A stretch of 64,000 nucleotides of DNA from Ophthalmolycus amberensis (taxonomy: Eukaryota > Chordata > Actinopteri > Perciformes > Zoarcidae). Below the pieces are notes generated by a model. That model was given only the letters and a program-made list of their open reading frames with translations. It did no database searches and was not told the DNA's origin. Each line of letters begins with the position of its first letter. Positions within the stretch are counted from its first letter, which is position 1. The position numbers were made by a program, and so were the translations under genes. Positions 50,050-62,662 of this stretch are shown one piece after another. The stretch is from NCBI GenBank assembly GCA_024529925.1, contig JAFEUB010001797.1:1844501-1908500 (forward strand). Reading direction: 5' to 3'.

Positions 50050-50190
50050 ATGGTCCCTCTGGATCTCTGCCACGGTGTGAGGAGTCTGAAAGGCTCCGCG
50101 CTCGCTGAGACTTTTACAGTGACGAGAGAAGAGAAGTGTATGTTGACGTCTTGTTTCTGGCCTTTTGCATGTTTAGCTCTGGACTGAGAT
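50050..50190 (+). other. short ORF downstream of the TATA candidate
   Basis: The ATG is followed by about 45 codons starting MVPLDLCHGVRSLKGSALAE and ending at a TGA near 50,187. A possible donor, AAGT|GTATGT, lies about 30 codons in. It would be the first coding exon if the promoter is real. No domain, signal peptide or family recognised. Confidence 0.2.
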
Positions 50191-53100
50191 GCTAAGAAAC
50201 ATAGAATTGACCTGTATCTACACCAACCGGAAGGTTGTATTCCCATTATATGAAGAGAATCAGATTGTGTTATTATAACTCAGAAAACAAACGCATCCAA
50301 CATGAATTACAGTCCTCATTGTCTTCTGCATTAATCTCCACGGCCTGCAGCCCTATTCATCAGCGGTTGTTGTCATCACTATGTGTGTACTGTATGAGGC
50401 AAAAAGGGGCTCTGTTGTCGCTCCACTGTGGAGCTGCTGATGGCTGAGGAATGATAAGTGGAGGGATAAACCTTTGTGGGGGTACACGGCGGCAAACGGA
50501 CCCTCGACCACTGCTGAGCATCCAGTTTCAAGACTTCAGAGGCACACAGAGTCCCATTCAAAAGCTCTGTCTGCCATAGAACCCCAGTGTAGGGTAAATG
50601 TTGTCACATTTGTGCTTCACAGGTGGCTCAAGACTGGGACGTCACTGAAATTAGTTTCATTAAATACACTTACTAGCCAAAAATCGAATAAAACAAGCTT
50701 AGAACTTAATATATTGATACACGGTAGACAAAAGAAAATCTAAAACGCACTGCAACATTGAATGAGAGCAGTCACTGACAGGTTTAGCCCATGCAGAGGT
50801 TTATGTTTGTTTGCTGTTGTTTTGTCAGTTTTGATTTTATGAGAGAGTGACATTGGAATAGATAATTAAAGCTGAAGCGATTGTTTAATGGATTGAGTCC
50901 TGGATCTGGATCATCACTTACTCTAATTAGCTGATGCGTTTCGGTAAGGGCCTTCTGCCCGTCGGATTTTATCCCATTCTGTCCGCTGTCTTTGAAGATA
51001 ACTCGTAAACAAAGACACAGAGGTGAAAACCTCCGTCCGACAATTGAGAAACATTCATTAGAAACCAGATTGATTGTTTGTTCAAGTATGCTAATCAAGA
51101 GAGTCAGATTTAAGTGCTAGGAAGTGAAAGATTTCTAAAAAACAAACTACTTTCCAAACTCTGACTCACTGTTTTTAACTAACTTTCTCGACCAAAAAAA
51201 GAGATGATTTCATGTTTGTTTGTCAGCTGGTGGTTGCCGATAAGCAAGCGATATCTCACAGTGAGACACACTAAAGTATATTAACTCTGGCCCCTTCATG
51301 GTTTTTCCCCAGAACTGTGTTTGTACTTCAAAGGCTCATATTTACTCCTAAAATCTGCTTAACTCCAGGACACCGAGATGTGAGGCCCAAAATCTGAATT
51401 TGCACACCCCAGCACATAAAGAACTAATAATTATGCAACCATAGAGATCGCTTTAAAGTATCTTGTGAGCAAATGGGGAGAAACCCAAACATGGCGCACC
51501 GAAGACCTGGTTTGGTGTTTTTACGTACCGGATCGTCTTCATCTGAACGTGCCAGGTCTGCCTCCTCATCGCAGGTTCCGATCCCACGTGGGTCGGAAGC
51601 ACAGCCGGAAACCGGATCTCTCGCCTCTCTCTGGCTCGGACTCTTCCTCCACTCGCATCGCTTTTTACGTTTCCCAAACCGGTGAGACGTGCACATTTAT
51701 GGATTCTCTCCACTCGCAGCAGTGCCAACAAAGGGCGGTTTGAGGAGCATGTCTGCCAGTTAGTGCGTTAGAAAATCATTTAATTGGCAGTCGCTCTCAA
51801 CCTCTCCACATCCGCTCCGCACTGTTTTGTTTGTGCTGCTCAAAGGGCCACGTTACCATGGCACCTATCTGCGTTTCTTTCATTTGCTGCTTTATCATGC
51901 GGCCGTTCGCCACTTTGTGGGGCTGCAGATATAATTTCCTTTCATGCAGTTGATTTTATGGTCGGCTTTGCTCTTTGCTTCACCCCTGAGGGGATGTTTT
52001 CCCCGGAAAGCGATTGAGGTTCTGTTTGTGAGCTGGCGATCTCCGAAGGAACGAAGCAGGCTGGAGAGTGGGAAGTTGATCTTATCCTTCACAAGTGTCA
52101 CATTAGACCTGCAGATCCAGGTGATCTTTAAAGAAAAAAAGGTGTTCCTAGCGACCTTAACAAGGAGTGTATGTTAAACACACTTACTCGTCCCACCAGC
52201 TGGATAAATCCGGCTTTACCTTGTCCAGATCTGACCATCTCTCGTTAAAAATGTGCGTTTCTGGCTTGTAGTTTGGCTGATGTGGTCCAGACCAAGGAAA
52301 ATACTTCTACATTCTACATCATTGCCTTTTAGTTCTGCTCCGGTTCACTGACTTTCTACAAATAAACATGGAGTCAAATAGACTGACGGCTCCTCGACGG
52401 AACAGTTTTGGCGACTGACGTCCTGCATCATCAATGATACACGGACCCAAGACCAATCATTCTAGTGCTTTCATGTGCTCTTTTAAGTTTTACACGCCAT
52501 CTTATTCTTTATCTTACAGTGCACGAGCGGGTCCATGATCTGAGATGAAACAAAAAAAAGCTCTGTCATTGACTTTATGTGCTCTTTATGTCTCAGTTCA
52601 TGCCCTGGGCCCTGTTAGCACCTTTTTCATCATCCAAAGCATGTTTATAAGTGCTGTAACAGCACAAGTGCTGTAGCTGCTGACCTACAGCGGATTGTTT
52701 ACGTATCAGAATGGGCATGATAAGTGATTCCTATCCTTCACCCTGGTCTTGTATATTGCGCTGTGTGGTTTTGATATGTGTTATTCTTCGCCTGCGTGTG
52801 TTTGAACCACACGGATGATGAAATGCCAGTGGGCAACGGTAAAATAAATTTCAAATGATGAGAGCATTAGAAAAATAATTAAAAACGTTGAGTTTCCTTT
52901 CTCTTGGCTCCCAGCGAGCTCACATTATTATTCGCGGAGCCATATGGAGGCGAACGGCGTGTGTGGCACGCCAAACTGATAAACAGTCTTCTTCAAAACT
53001 GACATCTCATCCCGCCGTCGAGGCTCTCGGGTAAGAGCACCATGTTGACAGTGGAGCATGGAGTGGATGTGGCACTCTTCCTTCTCATAACAAATGAAAA

Positions 53101-56100
53101 ACCGCAAACATCCCATCGGTCGTACATGAAAAGAATCTGAGGCCTCGCCTTGCTCCCCGCAACATTGGCAGTGGCTGAACGCTGCGAACAGGAACTTCCT
53201 GGCACGGTTGTGTTATCGTTGCAGAGGAGGAGGAGGGTGAGAGCCAGGTATGCAGAGTTGGTTCAATAAAGCTGAGACCAAAAACAGCAAGTGGAGCGGG
53301 GAGGATTGAGAACAAGCCAATACCGTGTCTGGGAGGGCCCTTACATTTTATTTTTTTTCCTTACAGTGTATATTCTTTGCTTTATATGAATATGTGCAAG
53401 TATGCATACGAGTGGTTAATTACACAGTTTAACTATCATCGTGAAAGTTTTACTGCCGTTTGTTATCAGACGATATTCACCAAAAAAATATGCAATTAGG
53501 AGATCGTCGTTAATGCAACATTGTGGACAACAAATCCGTGTTGAATATATCAGGACGAGGGCTACTAACGTTAGCAGCACCGGAGCTAACCGCTAGCGTA
53601 AGGAGGTTCCATTGAGTTACATTATGATGCGTTCATGCTCTCTTCAGTAAAAATGAATATTGGGTGAAGGTCAATTACAAAGCTTTGATGAAATGTAGTT
53701 TTAGGCGGGAAACTTGAATACATCCAGTTGTTTGAAGATGTTTCTACAAGCAACATAAATATTAGAGAGGGAAAGGGAATACAGATTAGCAACAAAGGCA
53801 TAAACTGTGGAAAGACAAAGGGTCAGCTGTAATCCATGTGCACTTCCATAAAAACCAGACTATGGACAATTAACTTCATGGCACACTCGACACACTGGAA
53901 GCAGGAGACGGGAGGAGTCGATCCTTTGCCAGTATGAAGCATCGCCACCCAAATCTCAGGTTCGATGGTTCAACCCATGCCAGCAGTTCCCGGGAACGTC
54001 TTTGTTTCCATGTGGGAAAGCTTAACCTCACATGAGATCTGAGGGGGATTTGTTTTCACCTACTGTCACAGTTGACGGCTGGCCCATTCGGGACGGATCG
54101 AGCGCCGTGCCAGAATCCGCTGTCACGTCTTCGTGCCACTTGAGAGACGTTTCCAGGGGTAAACACTCGACTGAGTGGAAGCCAGTCAAATATGGAACAT
54201 TCACGTGGATGTTTGGTGTCATACTCCGGGCGCCCGTTTGTGCGTTTATCTTCAACATCTCCGGAGTGTTTTTCACGACGCAGTGATCCCAGATGTGGCC
54301 TTTGTGCTGTCGTCCAGCCCGGCACTCTCGCTCTAACCAGGCTGGGACACGCGCCACTGTTTTGGTCCTAAGAATCACGGTTTCTCTTTTCAAGGCAGCG
54401 AGCTGTTTATACGGGCCGTGCCAAACTGGATCCGTGATTGCAGGCCACTGGTTTATTTGAATTAGCCATGGAGAGCAGTTGCGATGGATTTGAGTGTGAC
54501 TCACCCCGCTTTCAAAACATTGGTCTCCACCAAGTCCCACTGTTGCCCTTTGAGGTTGGGTTTCATTTCAGATTAGTGAAAAAGGAGGGGCCTTCCCTGA
54601 TGTGTGCCATACACTGCATGTGTGCGTGTGCATTTGTGTGTGACTCTTGCTAGGCTAATGAGGCTTCTCGTAAAATGTTGTGTGTGTGTGTTGGGATATC
54701 AAAAGCACTTAAATAGTAAATTGTGGACAAAAAAACAACTACATGTCAGATGAGATGGTGTAATGAAAGAAAGGGCTCTACTCTCAAGACTGAACACATC
54801 TGGTTTTCTGCTGCTGACGCCTTCTAATTGTGAATTTGGTTCAAAGAGCTTCAATTTTACATTCAATTTACTGCACTTGTCCGTCCAACTCATCCACCAT
54901 TTAAAGTCCCAACCCAGGCTGTAATATCACAGTGTGCTGCCGGTCCTGGTCCCGCCAATGAATGTGAAGAACGAAGGGGAAATGACTCCTCGGGTAAATG
55001 TTACATGAACAGACATTTATTTCTTGAAGTTAGAGTAAAAAGATTGCATTAGAGTTCAGAGTTTGTCAATGGCGTTGACTTACAAATGGGTTAATAAATG
55101 TCTTACTGTACTGTAGGCTGTTTTCAAAGGTATCTTAATCCTATTATTGACGTACAGTAGCTTCCTTATTTTGAGATATCAAAACAAATATTCAATGATT
55201 TATTCACTATCAATGGACCATGGCGGTCCCAAGAGTTCTACGGTAGATTTTACAATCACCACATTGCATATTTGATGTTCTGTGTTCATTAATGCTGGGG
55301 AAAGCGTTTTGTGACTCCAGCAGGTCATTTCCACTGCCTGTTTGGCAGAGTGCTCGAAGTGAATCTAGTTTTCTCTCAACACATGAAGTGCCTTCCAGGG
55401 GCTCAGATTCAGACTCGCAGGAAAGAAGTCTTTTTGATGTCGCCACATCAATACACTCTGTACACAGAATGTAGACACTTGCAGAAAGAAAAGCGCAGTC
55501 TGACATTTCCAACTTATCACATGGTATCAGGTTCCCTGTGTGTACACATGCAGCGGCTTTGTGTTTGGAGAGAGTTTAGTGGACTTAGTGACTTCCATTT
55601 CATCAGCCAAAAGATTGCAACTGATACCTTTCATTCTTTGTGTAACTTTCATTTCTGCGCTCTCTATCTCTGCACCATTCAACATGTTTTACACCGTATA
55701 ACAGCACCATATGACAAACCAGCTCGCTTTCCATTGCAACCTGCTGAACATGAAATTGAGCGACTTCACAGCCCCTGAGAGGAGTTGTACTCCAACACAC
55801 ACTCAGTCTGCCCTGCAAACTGTGAGATATCGTGTGCAGATTGTGGGAAAGACAACTCCAGCGACGTCGTTCTGACTTCATGCTTTTATTGTCGAGGAAA
55901 AACAGCTCGCTAACCCCGAATGCCTCGGCAGAGCACCTTTAAACACTCGCAACTGTTAAAAGCTGCAGCTGCATGAGGATCGGTTACATTCTTTATCTCA
56001 CCTTGTAGAGCTTTTTCGAATGAGAACTATAAATTTCCAGACATGTGCTGCTCGAGAGCGGCCGTTTGTGAATCTGCAGTGCTTTAAAAAAAAAAATATG

Positions 56101-57404
56101 TATCTCCTCTTTTTCACATTGGCTCCAAATTAATTTCCTCGCAGCTGCTAACAGAGGTTGAAAGAAATAATAGGCTGTAATTATTAAAAGTCTACAGGGG
56201 GGAAGGTTACATAAAACGCCAACGGGGTGAGAAAGCAGCCAAACTCTCAGAGTCATGGTTCTCCAGAGTCTAGAGAGAGAAGAGAGAAAAATTACTGGCA
56301 GACACATTTGTAAGAAATGGCCAAGAGAGTTTCCTGGTGAAATCACTAATCCTCATTTCATCGTAACATTAACACCTTTTTAAAGATGTAAGAAAATCTG
56401 ATTTGTAGTAATTTTCACCCAGAGAGAAAGAGAGAGTTCAGTAAAAGAGAAGAAAAAAAGATCTTTAGATAAAACTGCTGGAATATATTATATATTTTGG
56501 AATAACTTGCACCACAACCTCCGATTGAAACCAAGAGAAAAACACTTTAGAAACAAGTTGTGTGTCTTGGAGAACCCGTTAATTCATATCGGCTTGTAAA
56601 ACCGCCATCATTTCGTCGGGAGCGTTGCCTGCGTTCATGTAACTCCAGATCCATTTCACACTTTATGAAATGCATGTCAGACACGTCGGCCGGGGCCAAA
56701 CAGATGTGTCGCAGTGTGTCTTATTGCAACTGGAAGGACGTGTCGAAGAAATATTACAGAAATGTTAAACGTGTGACGAGGAGGTGTATCGTCCAATAGG
56801 CCTGAACGGAATGTCTGTGGATCAATTATAACACAGGTTTTTATTGTTTTATACCAAATGAAATGCTAATCACCCGATAATAAGGCAGCTACTCAGTAAA
56901 GTGATGTAGAATAATGTCAGAGTGAAGAATGTCAGTAGTCAGAAAAATACTTTCAGCTCTCGATTCCTGACTCATGCAGCTTGGCACATTAAAATAACAG
57001 CCCACACACTGAAGCAATTATGAGAATAATATGGGGTGTTTTAACAGCTGTAGAGTGGGGGAGGGCAGGGGGAGAGGCTGTGGGATTGGATGAGTCGTGG
57101 AATGCCAAGAGAGGAGAGACCTATCACAATACCAGGAGATAGGTGCATTTTAATACCGAGCAAGAAAGAGTTCTACTAAACCACAGGAGGGTTCAGTAAG
57201 ACGTGTGCAGTTGTTTCATCCAGACACTGACACATCTTTGGCACTAAAACAGGTCGTATTTATGAATATTTTCATGTGAATCTGAGGCGTTATAAACCTT
57301 TTGAAGGTCAGAGTTATCCCTCAGAGTGAGACATTTCCAGACAGATGTGTATGAAAGGCCTGTTAGGTCCATGCAATGTTAAAGTGAGAGACGACGGATT
57401 AAAA
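50191..57404. other. no gene recognised
   Basis: It contains the CpG-rich block at 51,470 and a GCTAAC/GTTAGC word cluster at 53,565-53,600. A 170-codon minus ORF (54,028-54,540) has no splice context or known motif. Confidence 0.4.
51470..51700. other. CpG-rich block with potential donor sites on both strands
   Basis: CpG density is well above the surroundings. On the plus strand a 70-codon ORF ends at AACCG|GTGAGA, a good donor. On the minus strand an acidic frame containing CDEEADLARSDEDDP ends at CCG|GTACGT. Neither peptide is recognised. It could be a CpG-island promoter or a decayed repeat. Confidence 0.2.
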
Positions 57405-57570
57405 AAAGAGATTTTGTACACGCTTATTTGCTTTCTTGCCAACAGTGAGATGATAGCACTCTCACATCAATGCGCTAAATATGAAGCTAGAGCCAGCAGC
57501 TGGCTAGCTTAGCTTAGCATGACTGGAAACAGGGAAACAGCTCTGTCCAAAGGAACAAAAACAGGAGACT
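57405..57570 (+). repeat. third fragment of the GGAATAGTTTGACAT-type repeat
   Basis: It contains CGCTTATTTGCTTTCTTGCC, CGCTAAATATGAAGCTAGAG, GCTGGCTAGCTTAGCTTAGC, GACTGGAAACAGGGAAACAG and CTCTGTCCAAAGG. These are in the same order as the left arm at 20,533-20,700. The outer GGAATA...GACAT end and its TTAA are missing or too diverged to see. Confidence 0.6.
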
Positions 57571-60138
57571 GGAGGTCACACGTGACTAACGGAGAGGGCT
57601 AGTTGTCAGTAGCCTCTCTGGCTTGTCTACTTGTACTGGAGAAGAAGGTAAATAGTATTAATAAAAGCACAAAACACAACCGTCCTCAAGATACAGAGAT
57701 CAGCAGGGATGACGTGTGTTTGTAGGCCAGCCCAGAAGTGAACATCGCTCTGGTTCCCTCAACAAGTACGTTGAAGACAAACGTGACAAAAACAAACCAG
57801 CAAAATCAGTTTGAAATAAAGCCAATGACGGTTGATGTTTCGGCTCGAGGTCTGCAATGTGTTGCAGCCGCGAATCTCCGCTGCGTTCGGAGACAGCTGC
57901 TGATGAAGGAACCATTCTCCTCCCTCCAGATTATCGACTGGTCCAGGAGTTTAAACTGGCTCCTTTCCAGTAACAAACCACCTACCTTCAGGCTGCAAAA
58001 AAGAAACGCTCATCTTCCTCCTACAGCTACCCCTCTGGTGTCCATGACTGGTGCTCCTCTCACCGCACGAGCCCCTGGGAAAAGCACATAAGACAATCCG
58101 CTCCGTGACCCAAAACATCTGCTGCTAATATGGGTCAGTTTTATCCCCTCGTCCTCGGAAAAAAAGAAGAAAAAGATCCTGCACATGACAACTAAATGAA
58201 AAACACGAATGGCATGAATCAACCAGGCTGTGTGTTATTTCCCAGCACTTGTATCAACATGCGCGGGAACCTGCTGAGCTGTGAAAATCTAAGCTTTGGA
58301 CACCCGTTGGTTCTCCTCGGCCCCCCAAAAAAGGCTCTTCCTGGGCCAGGGTCAAGCGAGGAGAGAGCAAGGGTCCCACACAGTATTTACTGTACAAACA
58401 GCATTCGAGTTATCGTGTCTGGAAAAGGGCATTTGTTGTGACTGTTACAGGGGAGGGTTAAAGAAAGACGGTCGATCCAGCTGCAGGCTAAATAGCAACT
58501 GAACGTTTTCCAGAAGTTGACTGAGTTGCTTCAGTATTCTGGGGATTCAGTTTTTAAGCAATAATGTGAGGTAGAAAGTTTGAAGAAATGGAATGATAGC
58601 CTCCTGAGGGGAGACTAAAGTGCGCCACATCCATCAGGATTATCATGCAAGGGCAGCAGTTCACCCCACACTGCAGCTTCTTGATTAATGCAAACGGAAT
58701 GACTCACTTTTCAAAAAATAAATAAATAAATGCACCGGGACCCATTTCAGAATCAAAACGCAGCTGTAAAAGTGAGATTCTTCTGCACGTGTCGGTATAG
58801 TGCAGTGGCATTGGCCCACAAGCGACCCTTCTTATCAGGTGACCTCTCCAAACACCGAGAGCTCCGCTGGTATCAGGATCCAGAGGAGAGTAAACATCTG
58901 TACTCGACATGAGCGAGCACCTAAATAGTCAGTCGGACTGTGATTCAGTGTTTAAACTATGAGGAGAAGCACCGATAAAGATGCCCATGTGCTCTCCGGA
59001 ACTCTCTCCAACACTGTCTGTGTGTTGCTTATCTTGAGATAGGAACCCTTGTGTTTACTGGTATTGTTGCCAGTAACCATTTACTGTAGGTGACAAAGAT
59101 TATTGTTAGTAAAAAGAGGCCTCTTCAGTGAAATGTCAAAAAAAATCATGCGCTGCAGCTCTGGGCCCACTTAAGTGTTTTGTTCTTCTTCTGTGGTGCA
59201 TGAAGACCTTTGTAGTTCAGTGTTACAATTCATTTTCTGTTCGTTTTGTGGCAGGAAGTATAGTCAGATGCCGTTTTTGCCGTAACTGCTCGCCCGTGAA
59301 TTGCCTTCTTGTTCCAAGGTGCCGCCCCCCCCTAAGACGATATGCGTCTCCTGACCTCTTAATAGGGAAGTTTTATGCAGCTGACCTTTGACTCTAACGT
59401 CTCCATATTTATGTCTGAGAAAACAGTGAAATTATGACACTTAACGCTGTCGCCTGCATGTGTCTGGAGCTGCTCTGTGAAGACTGGGGCCCATTGAGAC
59501 GACGGGTCAATCCATGACACCCTTCTCTCTTGTTTAATAGTGACGCACTGAAACACATTCACACTGACGCGCCATGAAAACCTAATAAATACCACATTCG
59601 AATGGATTGTAAAGCCTGTCATTAAAGGAGTGTCAGACTGCATTGAAAATGTGCTCTTTTTACTTTAATGAGCATTTAATTGCACTGATATAAAGTGTGA
59701 TTTTATGTGCAATTTACACCAAAATGATTTCAAAATAAGGAGAGGTCACACATCTTCTTTATAAAATTGTAATATATGCCATACAGCCTCTGGTGGTAAA
59801 GCACTGGTCGTGTTTGATTTTTGTGTAGGTCTTTTGTGTAGAATAGCTCTTGCAGGTAGAAAATAATCTCTTTGCAATTATCAAAACACATTCCAGATGT
59901 CGCGCTGCTAAAACAGATGGAACAATCAGTCAACTCGTAAATTAAAGAAATAAGCACAAACAAAATCAAGGAAAAGAAAGATCTTGGTACCTTTAGTTGC
60001 ACAAGGGCTCTTTGTATGGAACGAAGCATTTAGCATTTAGCTAATTCGGGTGTCACCTCTGCAGCACATCTCAGCGCTTTCTTGACACGTGTTAGCACTG
60101 AGCCATCTGTGAGCAACAATTTAGCACACTCATCTGTT

Positions 60139-60151
60139 GGGGGGGGGGGGG
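60139..60151 (+). repeat. poly-G tract
   Basis: Thirteen G bases. Confidence 0.85.
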
Positions 60152-60289
60152 TTAAGTCATGTACACGAGGAGCCAGCAGTAGCCTCTTTGATCCTCTTCC
60201 TGATGTGTGGTCACAGCGGTTTCACTGCGCTCTTCTTGGCTCAATCAGGGGGCCCTTGAACGCAGCGTGGTCCAACTCCCCCTAAAAAA

Positions 60290-60500
60290 TGAGAAACCTG
60301 CTCGGCCAGCAGAGGCACCGCCGACATCCAATCAAAGAGCAATCAGATTCCCTCTTATCTATTTGGCTCGGCCTGTTGTGGACGTTAATCAGCCCCATAT
60401 CTGGGTAATGGTGTTCCCGTTAATTGCCTCCCTTTCGTTCTGGCCGTATCCCCTTTCGCTTATGATCGCTATCTGCAAATGAGGTCAGAAAGGCATATGG
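60290..60500. other. possible conserved non-coding element
   Basis: The sequence is free of simple repeats and dense in binding-site-like words: ATCAAAG, CTTATCT, GTTAATCAG, GTTAATTGCC, TATGATCG and CTGCAAATGAG. No splice-bounded ORF. Enhancer-like by appearance only. Confidence 0.3.
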
Positions 60501-61317
60501 ATCTCGTTACTGAATCCTAACTGGGGGTGTTTGGAAACAGCGCTGGCCTGGCGTTTTTAAAGGCGTCCTGAGATCAAGGCGCTTGTCGTCGCTCCCATGT
60601 GTTGATGTCACCGCTCCGTCGGGGCCTTGGAGTGGTCCATCGTGAGCGGTGTGAGCTTCAGCTCGCCTGCAGTCTCCAGGATACAGAGCAGTGCTTATGG
60701 CTGCCTGTCGGAACAAATGTCCAGAGTAGGTTTCTTTTCACAAAGGGGAGATTTAGTCACCGTGAGTCAGTCCCCCGCGAGAATGAGCTTTTTTTTTTTG
60801 CATCTGATGCAGGCTCTCGTTAAACCTGGTAACGGTGTGATATCTGGACAGCTCCAGGGCAAGTCAGCACCCATCTGAGTGACATGCAAATACCAACAAA
60901 AAATAAATAAATAATGCAGATCATGATTTGGTTAATCACTTTCTCTACCATGACTGACCTGGTCTGGAAAGAGTTTTTTTTTTTTTTAATCGAGTTATGA
61001 GTTCAAACCTGCTGCTGACACAGCATGACAAAAATGTAAAAATGAAATGAACTATGATGCAAATATGCGCCTTTGGAGATGGAGATCGATGTGGGGCAAA
61101 AGGTCAGCCGGGTCATACTGAGACCCTTAAAGACCTCAGTTCACAGCGAGAGGGTTAACCGTCGTTTCTTTCAAGCTTCTCCCCGTGCATAAATAAACCT
61201 GGACCCTCCTCTCCACAGCCAACCCTCGGGCCTGCTCGAGGGAGCAGAAGGTCTAAGAGCATTCCTCCATGAAGACTTTCCCTTTTCTTACTTTGCTTTG
61301 ATTTTACGCTCATTATG

Positions 61318-61337
61318 CCCCCCCCCCCCCCCCCCCC
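61318..61337 (+). repeat. poly-C tract
   Basis: Twenty consecutive C bases. The ORF reading poly-proline on one strand and poly-glycine on the other is an artefact. Confidence 0.9.
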
Positions 61338-61734
61338 GCAGCTCTGCCGGTCCTGGACAAGAGACTCCATACCTGATGGAACAATGGGGTGAGCTGTGCT
61401 GCATGATGAAGCTAAGCCGAGCTCGGGGTGGCAGGAGGGGATTGCATTGTCTGCCTACGTCACACTACCACGGGAGGAAAATAAGGGGGTGACGCCATTA
61501 TCCCCAGTTTCTTTTCCTGCAGACCAAATTAATTAGCAGCAGAACGCTCCCGAAAGAAGAGATTCTCCAAAAGTGGGACGTCTTAGCCGGTCAGTTCTCC
61601 TCATGAGCCTTTGTGATTCACGGGTGCCCAGCTGTTGTGCTGCTGCTGTCAAAGCAGAGGACCTTCTCCCTGATCTTCAACCTCCTCGCCTCTAATGATG
61701 CCCCTGAGGCAGCGGGGCTGGAGGGCAGGTGGCA

Positions 61735-61754
61735 GGGGGGGGGGGGGGGGGGGG
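61735..61754 (+). repeat. poly-G tract
   Basis: Twenty consecutive G bases, about 400 bp from the poly-C tract, so the two are complementary. Confidence 0.9.
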
Positions 61755-62050
61755 TTGGTCTCTCTGGATGGGACGAACTCTGCTTACTCTGATGACTTCT
61801 CAAATCTTGTTTGAAGTTCTGCAGACGCATAAAAAAAAAAAATCCACAGAGATGTTGTTGCTTGGTTGGGGAGGGTTTTTTCAGGAGGATTCATTAACTG
61901 AAGGAAAATTGGTAAATGAGAATAGTCTCCCTCCGGAAAAAACGTAAACACAAACAGCAGATGTGAAGTGGCCGGCACTGATTATTATAACTGTTGGAAT
62001 CTTGAAGAGAATCTTGAAGAGACGGGACAAGAGGATGTCAAATGTGTACA

Positions 62051-62137
62051 TATTGTAAAGCCCTCTGAGGCTAATTTGTAATTTGTGATTTTGGGCTATA
62101 CAAAAAATTGAATTGAATTGAATTGAATTGAATTGAA
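62051..62137 (+). repeat. LINE-type 3' tail ending in (AATTG)n
   Basis: The sequence runs TAAAGCCCTCTGAGG, a short AT-rich stem, GGGCTATACAAA and then seven units or so of AATTG (62,106-62,137). This is a tail I recognise from many teleost genomes as the 3' end of a CR1/L2-type non-LTR element or a SINE that borrows it. No coding part of the element is visible upstream, so it is either strongly 5'-truncated or a SINE. A tandem 12-bp duplication (AATCTTGAAGAG, from about 62,000) lies just before it. Confidence 0.6.
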
Positions 62138-62230
62138 GAGGCATTTTTGTAGCGCTAATCACAAAAGAGAATGAATACTGTCGGGGAAACAGTCACATTC
62201 AAAAGTGTTTAAAATGTGAAAATACTACTT

Positions 62231-62236
62231 TTTATT
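62231..62236 (-). promoter_or_regulatory. alternative candidate poly(A) signal
   Basis: This is a second minus-strand AATAAA, about 430 nt beyond the stop of the fbxw10-like gene. It is separated from the repeat tail that ends at 62,137 by under 100 nt, so the transcript would stop just short of that repeat. Confidence 0.3.
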
Positions 62237-62320
62237 TTACAAGTTTCATTACAATCAAACTATGGATGCAAACTACCGAAAATATGTAAAAGACACTACA
62301 AAAAGCTGCTTCTCCCTCCC

Positions 62321-62326
62321 TTTATT
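62321..62326 (-). promoter_or_regulatory. candidate poly(A) signal of the fbxw10-like gene
   Basis: On the minus strand this reads AATAAA, about 340 nt past the stop codon. A second AATAAA lies at 62,231-62,236. Either would give a 3' UTR of ordinary length. I cannot tell which is used. The spacing fits, but isolated hexamers are frequent in AT-rich sequence. Confidence 0.35.
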
Positions 62327-62662
62327 AACATTAAGGAAATATATAAATCTTAAAAATACAAATTTACCACTGTTAGATAATCAAACTACAAATGCATTGA
62401 TTCTAAATGACATCAAATTAAATCTAAAGCATACTGCAAAACTACTGCTATAATAATCCTGGGTCCTGGTCCATCCACAATCAGATGATACAATACTGAC
62501 CCCTAGTGGAGGTTTACTGAAACACCACATTTAAACATACGGTTCCTTCGAGAAACAAAGATGTCCTGAACACCCACTGAGCAATAAAGATAGAGTTCTG
62601 CTGACATTATATCATAAAAGTAGAATAAATGTGAATTTCTTCACGTTTTTTTCTCCTGCTTC

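Larger units (their letters stand above)
57571..62050. other. no gene recognised
   Basis: Short ORFs; a 117-codon plus frame follows the repeat at 57,405 and is probably chance. It holds poly-G and poly-C tracts and the conserved-looking block at 60,290. Confidence 0.4.

Noticed and set aside
53961..53980. B-box-like GGTTCGATGG that might mark a tRNA or SINE
   Set aside because: No A box at the right distance and no cloverleaf or SINE tail around it.
54028..54540. 170-codon minus-strand ORF
   Set aside because: No family motif, no splice-site support, and within chance expectation.
58717..58732. Repeated AATAAA words as a poly(A) signal
   Set aside because: A short AAAT tandem repeat with no gene upstream on the plus strand.
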